Assembly (NCBI GenBank): GCA_022803075.1
Contig: JAFFTF010000004.1
Span: 259,419-323,418 of the forward strand
From: Micrococcales bacterium 31B
GTDB lineage: Bacteria; Actinomycetota; Actinomycetes; Actinomycetales; Dermabacteraceae
Length of the DNA: 64,000 nucleotides
Direction of reading: 5' to 3'
In this document: one piece after another, positions 59,031 to 64,000 of the stretch
Position numbering within the stretch: position 1 is the stretch's first letter
How the letters are laid out: each line of letters begins with the position of its first letter
The notes under the pieces: model-generated
The model's input: the letters and a program-made list of their open reading frames with translations, nothing else
Told to the model about the DNA's origin: nothing
Databases searched by the model: none
Translations under genes and position numbers: made by a program

Positions 59031-59504
59031 CTACGCCGCTACCGCCTTCTCGAGCGCCGCGAGGCCCTTCTCGAAGTCGCGGCCGACCATCTTGTCCATG
59101 CTGAACACCTTCGCGAACAGTCGCTTGAACAGCGTGTCGTTGACGCCGCTCATCGCCCACTCCACGAGCGTGCCGTCGCCCTGCGGCGTGAACGTAAACA
59201 CCGTGACGTTATTGGCCTGCATCGGCTTGGTGAAGCGCAGGTCAATCTCTATACGCCCGGGGGCGGCGTCGGCAGGGGCGGACGCCTCGGTGATACGCAT
59301 ACTGCCCGCGCCCGCCTTCTTGCCGGACCAGCCGTAGGTGGCGCCGACGCCGGCGTCGGGGCCGGAGTAGCTGCGCTGCAGATCGGCGTCGAGAGTCTCC
59401 CAGGGGGACCAGTCGACCCAGCGGTGAAAGTCGTTGACGCGTTCAAACAGGGTGCTCGCGCTCGCGGGAATCACGGCGCTGCGGCGGATTGTAAATGCAG
59501 ACAT
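59031..59504 (-). CDS. SRPBCC-family protein
   Basis: 157 aa. Polyketide-cyclase/SRPBCC fold with IRRSAVIPASASTLFERVND, HRWVDWSPWE and, in the C-terminal helix, FAKVFSMDKMVGRDFEKGL. Cytoplasmic small-ligand-binding protein; ligand unknown. Divergent from kinase 2 (108-bp gap). Confidence 0.85.
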   Translation of the reverse strand: MSAFTIRRSAVIPASASTLFERVNDFHRWVDWSPWETLDADLQRSYSGPDAGVGATYGWSGKKAGAGSMRITEASAPADAAPGRIEIDLRFTKPMQANNVTVFTFTPQGDGTLVEWAMSGVNDTLFKRLFAKVFSMDKMVGRDFEKGLAALEKAVAA

Positions 59505-59612
59505 TCCGCGATTGTAGGCCCTGCGGGGCCGAAGCAGCAGCCCCGGCCGGGTTTCTCATCAAGTTTGCGTCGGTAGCATGGAGAAAACATCCGTCGCCGC
59601 AAGGAGGTCAGC

Positions 59613-61007
59613 ATGGCACGCAGCCTGCGTACCTGGTGGCAGTCGAGGTCCCTGCGCACCCGCATCTTGGTTTCGACCGCGGCCGCTATGGTGCTGGTGC
59701 TGGCGGCGGTGATCGCAGCGTACGCGGTGCTCGTCAATCAATCGCTGTGGAGGTCCGCTGAATCTGCCGTGACCGACCAGGCCCACGAAGTGGCCCGGGT
59801 GATCGACGAAGACGATGACGACGTGGTCGAGGCGCTGGCCGAGGTGCCCACGCGAGGCTCCATGTTGCAGGTGCTCGATGGCGTCGGGGTCGTCGCCGCC
59901 AGCAATGATGTGGAGGCCCGCGTTCCCCTCACCACCCTGCGCCCCGCCGTCAACCAGGTGCTCACCGAGCAGTCCACGGCCATACCGGGCGAGGAGGGCG
60001 AACCCTACGCCATCGCCGCGAGGGGGTTTTATTCGCGGGTCGACGACGCGAACTTCACGCTCGTCGTCGCGACGCCGCTGCGGCGCGAGACCGATGTGTT
60101 TCAGGGCGCGATCGGTATTCTCGCGGCCATCAGCGTCGTGCTCGTGGGCGTACTGCTGCTGATAATGCGGCGCGTGCTGAACACCGCGCTAGGCAGCATG
60201 GAGAAGATTCGCGTGGCCGTCTCGGCGGTACGGTCGACGGACCTCTCGGTGCGGGTGCCGGTTCCCCCGGGAGACGACGAGGTCTCTCGCCTCGCGCTCA
60301 CCATGAATGACATGCTCGCGCGTCTGCATCGCGCCGACGACACGCAAAAGGCATTCATCAGCAACGCCTCACACGAACTGCGCAGCCCCATCACGGCCTT
60401 GCGGGCCATCCTCGAAACCGCGCGGGGGCAACTCACCTCCGAGCGGTCTCGCACGGCCCTCGGCGAAACCCGCCGCCTCGAACAGTTAGTGTTTGACCTG
60501 CTCACCTTGGCCAAGGCCGATGACCGGGGCCTCGTCGCGAAGCGCACGCCCCTGCATCTTGAAGATTTCGCGTGGGACGAGGTGTACCGGCTGCAGGCGC
60601 TGTCGCCGCACGAGGTCACGGGTGAGATAGACCCCGCCAAGATCCTGGCCGACAAGGTGCACCTGCAGAACATCCTGCGCAATCTTGCCGACAATGCCGC
60701 CCGCCATGCTCGTAGCGCCGTACGCATTGGGGTGCAGGTGCGCGATGCTGAGGTCAGAATCGTGTTCGACAACGACGGCGAGCCCGTGCCAGCCGCCATG
60801 CGCGAGGCCGTTTTCGAACGCTTCGTGCGCCTCGACGAATCGCGCCAGCGCGACGCGGGCGGCAGCGGGCTGGGCCTGGCCATCGTGAAGGCACTCGTGG
60901 AGGCCAATGCGGGTTCGGTGCGGACGCTCGAAACCCCGGAGGGCTGGTGCCGATTCGAAGTGCGGATGCCGGCCACCCTGGCGTCCCCCCAAAAAGCCCC
61001 CGCATAA
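59613..61007 (+). CDS. Sensor histidine kinase (system 2)
   Basis: 464 aa from ATG 59613 (GCAAGGAGGTCAGC). Two membrane helices around an extracytoplasmic sensor, HAMP, H-box FISNASHELRSPITALRAIL, N-box LRNLADNAARHA and G-box AGGSGLGLAIVKALVE. It opens RSLRTWWQSRSLRTRIL, resembling WWRSKSLRARIL of kinase 1, and shares sensor phrases such as VPTRGSMLQVLD versus IPTRGSILQILD, so the two are paralogues. Convergent with response regulator 2. Confidence 0.93.
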   Translation: MARSLRTWWQSRSLRTRILVSTAAAMVLVLAAVIAAYAVLVNQSLWRSAESAVTDQAHEVARVIDEDDDDVVEALAEVPTRGSMLQVLDGVGVVAASNDVEARVPLTTLRPAVNQVLTEQSTAIPGEEGEPYAIAARGFYSRVDDANFTLVVATPLRRETDVFQGAIGILAAISVVLVGVLLLIMRRVLNTALGSMEKIRVAVSAVRSTDLSVRVPVPPGDDEVSRLALTMNDMLARLHRADDTQKAFISNASHELRSPITALRAILETARGQLTSERSRTALGETRRLEQLVFDLLTLAKADDRGLVAKRTPLHLEDFAWDEVYRLQALSPHEVTGEIDPAKILADKVHLQNILRNLADNAARHARSAVRIGVQVRDAEVRIVFDNDGEPVPAAMREAVFERFVRLDESRQRDAGGSGLGLAIVKALVEANAGSVRTLETPEGWCRFEVRMPATLASPQKAPA

Positions 61008-61036
61008 CGCCAGCTCTAGCCGCAAACCCGACCGCC

Positions 61037-61726
61037 CTACAGTGCGCCCTGCTCGACCGGAGGCATGAGCCGATACCCGTGCCCGCGCACCGTCAGCAGC
61101 GACGAGCAACCGAATGGCGTGTCGATTTTCTTGCGCAGGTGACCGACGTACACCTCAACGATATTGTCGCTGCCCTCATAGTCGGGGTCCCACACGTGCT
61201 GCAATATGTCGGCCTTGGTGACGACCTCTTCGGCATGCCGCATGAAGTGGTGCAAGATTCCGTATTCGCGCGAGGTCAGCGTGATGGGCGCAGCGCCGCG
61301 GCGCACCTCGTGCGTGGTCGGGTCGAGCGTCAGGTCGCCCACCTGCAAAACGACGGGGCGCTCCGGCTTGCCGCGCCGCACGAGCGCACGCAACCGGGCC
61401 ACGAGCACAATGAAGCTGAACGGTTTCGGCAGGTAGTCGTCGGCGCCGAGGTCGAAGGCGTCGGCCTGATCGTACTCGCCGTCCTTCGCAGTGAGCATGA
61501 TGACGGGGGTCCAGATGTTGTGGCTGCGAATCGACTTCAAGATGTCGTACCCATTGAGCCGCGGCAGCATGATGTCGAGCACGATCACATCCCACGAATC
61601 CTGCAGCGCGATGGCCTCGCCGCGAAGCCCGTCGTCGGCCACCTCGACGACGAAGCCCTCATCGACGAGGGCTTCTTTCAGGGGGAGGGCGATGTTGGGT
61701 TCGTCCTCAACCAGCAGTACGCGCAT
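61037..61726 (-). CDS. OmpR-family response regulator (system 2)
   Basis: 229 aa from ATG 61726 (GGAGAAGC). Nearly collinear with regulator 1: DVIVLDIMLPRLNGYDI, MLTAKDGEYDQADAFDLG, DDYLPKPFS and a winged helix ending TVRGHGYRL. Convergent with kinase 2 (29-bp gap). The strong similarity to regulator 1 indicates duplication of the whole kinase/regulator unit and raises the possibility of cross-talk. Confidence 0.93.
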   Translation of the reverse strand: MRVLLVEDEPNIALPLKEALVDEGFVVEVADDGLRGEAIALQDSWDVIVLDIMLPRLNGYDILKSIRSHNIWTPVIMLTAKDGEYDQADAFDLGADDYLPKPFSFIVLVARLRALVRRGKPERPVVLQVGDLTLDPTTHEVRRGAAPITLTSREYGILHHFMRHAEEVVTKADILQHVWDPDYEGSDNIVEVYVGHLRKKIDTPFGCSSLLTVRGHGYRLMPPVEQGAL

Positions 61727-61836
61727 GCTTCTCCGTTCACCGCAAGGATTGCCGCTCCCATGGTGCCCCACAAACCTTGGAACCCGATGGATTCGGCCGA
61801 GTCTGGCGCGCGCGGCACACCTGTGCCGAAAGCACG

Positions 61837-61864
61837 AGTGGCCAGCGATAACTCGCTGGCCACT
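61837..61864 (-). terminator. Perfect 12-bp-stem terminator hairpin of the acyl-CoA dehydrogenase gene
   Basis: AGTGGCCAGCGA (61837-61848) and TCGCTGGCCACT (61853-61864) around a TAAC loop, 12 bp beyond the acyl-CoA dehydrogenase stop. A second small palindrome GGCACACCTGTGCC lies at 61814-61827. Confidence 0.8.
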
Positions 61865-61876
61865 GGTTGACTGCGC

Positions 61877-63076
61877 TTAGCCGAGGCGAAAAGCGGGGAT
61901 TCCCGTGAGGCGCTGGCCCAGCACGAGCGTGTGTACCTCGTCGGTGCCCTCATAGGTGCGCACCGATTCGAGGTTGTTGGCGTGGCGCAGCGGCGAGTAG
62001 TCGAGGGTGATGCCATTGCCGCCGAGCATGGCGCGGGCCTCGCGGCAAATCTCGATCGCCTCCCGCACATTGTTCAGCTTGCCCGTGCTGATCTGGTGGG
62101 GTTCGAGGCCACCGTTCTTGTCTTTCATGCGGCCGAGATGCAGGGCGAGCAGCACGCCCTTGTTGATCTCGACGGCCATATCGGCGAGCTTCTTCTGCGT
62201 CAGCTGATAGGCGGCGAGGGGCTGGCCGAACTGCAGGCGCTCGGCCGAGTAGGCGAGCACCGCTTCGAGAGAGTCGCGCGCCGCTCCCATCGCGCCCCAT
62301 ACGATGCCGTAGCGCGCCTCGTTGAGGCACTTGAACGGGCCGCTGAGGCCCTTCGCATTGGGCAGTCGCTGCGACTCGCTGACCTTCACGTCGACGAGGT
62401 CGATATCGCATTGAATCGACGCCCGCATCGACAGCTTCTGCTGAATCGGGGTCGCGGTGAAGCCGGGAGTATCGGTGGGCACGATGAACCCGCGCACGCC
62501 CTCGGCGGTCATGGCCCAAATGATCGCGAGGTCGGCGATGCTCGCGAGGCCGATCCAGCGCTTCGCACCGTTAATCACCCACGTGTCGCCTTCGCGCACG
62601 GCGGTGGTCTGCATCGAGCCCGGGTCGGAGCCCGCGGTGGGTTCGGTGAGGCCGAAGCAGCCGATGATCTCGCCCTTGGCCATGCCCGGCAGGTACTGGT
62701 TCTTCTGCTCCTCGCTGCCGTGCTTGTGAATCGCGCTCATGGCGAGCGAGCCCTGCACCGAGACGAAGGTGCGCAGGCCGGAGTCGCCGGCCTCGAGTTC
62801 CATCATGGCGATGCCGTAGTCGACGCTCGACCCGCCGGGGCACCCGTAGCCGCTCAGGTGCATGCCGAGAATGCCGAGGTCAGCGAAGCCCTTGATGACC
62901 TCGCGGGGAAACTCTGCGGCCTCGTACCACTCTGCGATGCGCGGCTTGATGCTGGTCTGCACGTACGCGCGCACGCGGTCGCGCAGCGCGAGCTCGTCGG
63001 GTGTGAAGAGCGCGTTGAGGTCGATCAGGTCGGTGATGTTGGGGTCGGTCACGGTGGCCTCCGCAGTGGGCGTCAT
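61877..63076 (-). CDS. Acyl-CoA dehydrogenase, glutaryl-CoA dehydrogenase type
   Basis: 399 aa. GCFGLTEPTAGSDPGSMQTT and WVINGAKRWIGLASIADLAI are the FAD and substrate motifs, and RTYEGTDEVHTLVLGQRLTG carries the catalytic Glu in the position used by glutaryl-CoA dehydrogenases (TYEGT). EARYGIVWGAMGAARD (an Arg-Tyr-Gly-Ile motif) also fits GcdH. It would oxidatively decarboxylate glutaryl-CoA in lysine/tryptophan breakdown. Stand-alone gene with its own terminator. Confidence 0.88.
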   Translation of the reverse strand: MTPTAEATVTDPNITDLIDLNALFTPDELALRDRVRAYVQTSIKPRIAEWYEAAEFPREVIKGFADLGILGMHLSGYGCPGGSSVDYGIAMMELEAGDSGLRTFVSVQGSLAMSAIHKHGSEEQKNQYLPGMAKGEIIGCFGLTEPTAGSDPGSMQTTAVREGDTWVINGAKRWIGLASIADLAIIWAMTAEGVRGFIVPTDTPGFTATPIQQKLSMRASIQCDIDLVDVKVSESQRLPNAKGLSGPFKCLNEARYGIVWGAMGAARDSLEAVLAYSAERLQFGQPLAAYQLTQKKLADMAVEINKGVLLALHLGRMKDKNGGLEPHQISTGKLNNVREAIEICREARAMLGGNGITLDYSPLRHANNLESVRTYEGTDEVHTLVLGQRLTGIPAFRLG

Positions 63077-63195
63077 TGTCGGTACTGTCGGTTTAATCTT
63101 TGCGGACGCTCGCGGGGCTGGGTGTGCTTTTTATGCAACGTTGGTTGGTCCCGAGTGCAAAGTGACCGTGGGCGCGTTCGCTCTCGCCCCGGCAT

Positions 63196-63214
63196 TTAGG
63201 TTAGGCTAACCTGT
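63196..63214 (+). promoter_or_regulatory. DtxR/IdeR iron box
   Basis: TTAGGTTAGGCTAACCTGT matches the actinobacterial iron-box consensus TTAGGTNAGNCTNACCTAA except at the last two bases. It is 47 bp upstream of the siderophore-interacting protein start, so that gene should be repressed by iron-loaded DtxR/IdeR. Confidence 0.85.
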
Positions 63215-63260
63215 GCCGTCGGCGGTGACCGGCTTTCCCTACCTGAACGCGAATACACTC

Positions 63261-64000
63261 ATGAGCTCCAACTACGCCCTCTTTGACACTCGGCTCGCGG
63301 CGCGGCGCTTTGTGAGCCCCTCGATGCTGCGCATCACGCTCGCGGGCGAGTCCCTTCGCGGAGTCGGCGCGACGGGCCTTGACCAGCGCGTCAAGGTGTT
63401 GCCGGGTCATGATGCCGTGGTGTGCGACCGGCTACTGGCGAGCGAGGAGGGCTGGTATCAGGCGTGGCTCGCCGAGCCCGACGAGTCGCGGCCGTGGATG
63501 CGCACCTACACGTTCTCGGGCATCCGACCCGACCGCGGGGAGGTCGACATCGACGTGGCGATGGAGCACGGCCACCCGCATGGCCCGGGTGCGGAGTTTG
63601 CTCTGCGGGCCGAGCTCGGCAGTCGCACTCTGCTCGTGGGCCCTGTGGCGGGCACCGAGGGCCACGAGACGGCGGGCGTCGCCTGGCTGCCCGACTATGC
63701 CGTGCTGGCTCACGTGCTGATCGTCGCCGATGAAACCGCGCTGCCCGCGGCGCGGGCGATCCTCGCGGACCTGCCGCCCGCGGTGCGGGGCACCGCCATC
63801 ATTGAGGTTCCCGAGCGCGGTGACGTGGCGGACCTACCGCGCCCCACCGGCGTTGACCTGGTGTGGTGCCCGCGCGACGAAGGCGGTGATGCGCTGCGGC
63901 ATTTGCCGTTCCCGGTCGATGCGAGCGAGAGCATCGAACTGAGTGACGACGTGCTGTGGGCCGAGGCCGAGCCGGGCGGCTGGCTGGGTTGGGTGGCGGG
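63261..64000 (+). CDS. Siderophore-interacting protein (FAD-binding ferric-siderophore reductase), partial
   Basis: 246 codons are present; the gene runs off the right edge. FAD-binding beta-barrel with RTYTFSGIRPDRGEVDIDVA (the RxYT FAD motif) and the second domain GVAWLPDYAVLAHVLIVADE TALPA, quoted in two parts, typical of the SIP/ViuB family. It reduces ferric siderophores in the cytoplasm to release iron. A near-perfect iron box precedes it. ATG 63261 is the only good start. The C-terminal substrate strand lies outside the window. Confidence 0.88.
   Translation, partial: MSSNYALFDTRLAARRFVSPSMLRITLAGESLRGVGATGLDQRVKVLPGHDAVVCDRLLASEEGWYQAWLAEPDESRPWMRTYTFSGIRPDRGEVDIDVAMEHGHPHGPGAEFALRAELGSRTLLVGPVAGTEGHETAGVAWLPDYAVLAHVLIVADETALPAARAILADLPPAVRGTAIIEVPERGDVADLPRPTGVDLVWCPRDEGGDALRHLPFPVDASESIELSDDVLWAEAEPGGWLGWVA

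Overview
The window is high-G+C, densely coded DNA with mycothiol-type arsenate reductase, DtxR/IdeR-type iron boxes, a DUF6318-like lipoprotein and many GTG/TTG starts. This points to an actinobacterium, most likely of the order Micrococcales; I cannot name the genus. There are no rRNA or tRNA genes, CRISPR arrays or recognisable transposases.

Layout. 1-3.6 kb: a 2-oxoacid (acetoin-type) dehydrogenase operon (fused E1, E2, partial SDR) behind a strong promoter with two palindromic operators. 4.2-7.5 kb: a catalytically dead M3 peptidase paralogue followed by an SRPBCC/epimerase-like fusion. 7.5-11.1 kb: Ala-repeat lipoprotein, MFS exporter, truncated RibD-like reductase, methyltransferase. 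11.2-14.5 kb: a lower-G+C cassette with a small secreted protein, an ABC ATPase and two membrane proteins, preceded by a 13-base homopolymer. 14.6-18.0 kb: LysR regulator, active M3 peptidase and GyrI-like protein in one operon. 18.2-25.7 kb: an amine/amino-acid catabolic regulon (aldehyde dehydrogenase, GntR regulator, FAD oxidoreductase, DapA-family lyase, AGCS symporter, hydroxypyruvate-isomerase-like protein) in which both divergent promoters carry the same palindrome.

25.7-27.7 kb: an AbiE toxin-antitoxin pair bracketed by a 106-bp duplicated piece of the neighbouring gene. 27.8-29.8 kb: two secreted-protein genes, each split by one in-frame TAG. 29.9-38.2 kb: MHS transporter, alpha/beta hydrolase, LuxR regulator, SulP permease, iron-siderophore binding lipoprotein, amino-acid permease. 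38.6-40.3 kb: a secreted protein with a toxin-like C-terminus and a tightly linked partner. 40.3-43.4 kb: phosphopantetheinyl transferase and a decayed MFS gene in a degenerate stretch. 43.4-47.1 kb: MalY-type aminotransferase, VOC protein, ars locus with a nonsense-interrupted Acr3 pump.

47.2-51.6 kb: a complete methylcitrate cluster (prpD-prpB-prpC) with a convergent FadR-type regulator. 52-54 kb: a secreted repeat protein and an HTH/PIN toxin-antitoxin pair flanked by direct repeats, the PIN gene carrying an in-frame TGA. 54-61.7 kb: two paralogous two-component systems, each with convergent kinase and regulator genes, enclosing a PepSY protein, a ShosTA-like PRTase/DprA pair and an SRPBCC protein. 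61.9-64 kb: glutaryl-CoA-type acyl-CoA dehydrogenase and a siderophore-interacting protein under an iron box.

The overall picture is a metabolic backbone into which small defence, toxin or competition cassettes of visibly lower G+C have been placed singly, together with unusually many genes broken by one stop codon and many short in-frame tandem repeats.
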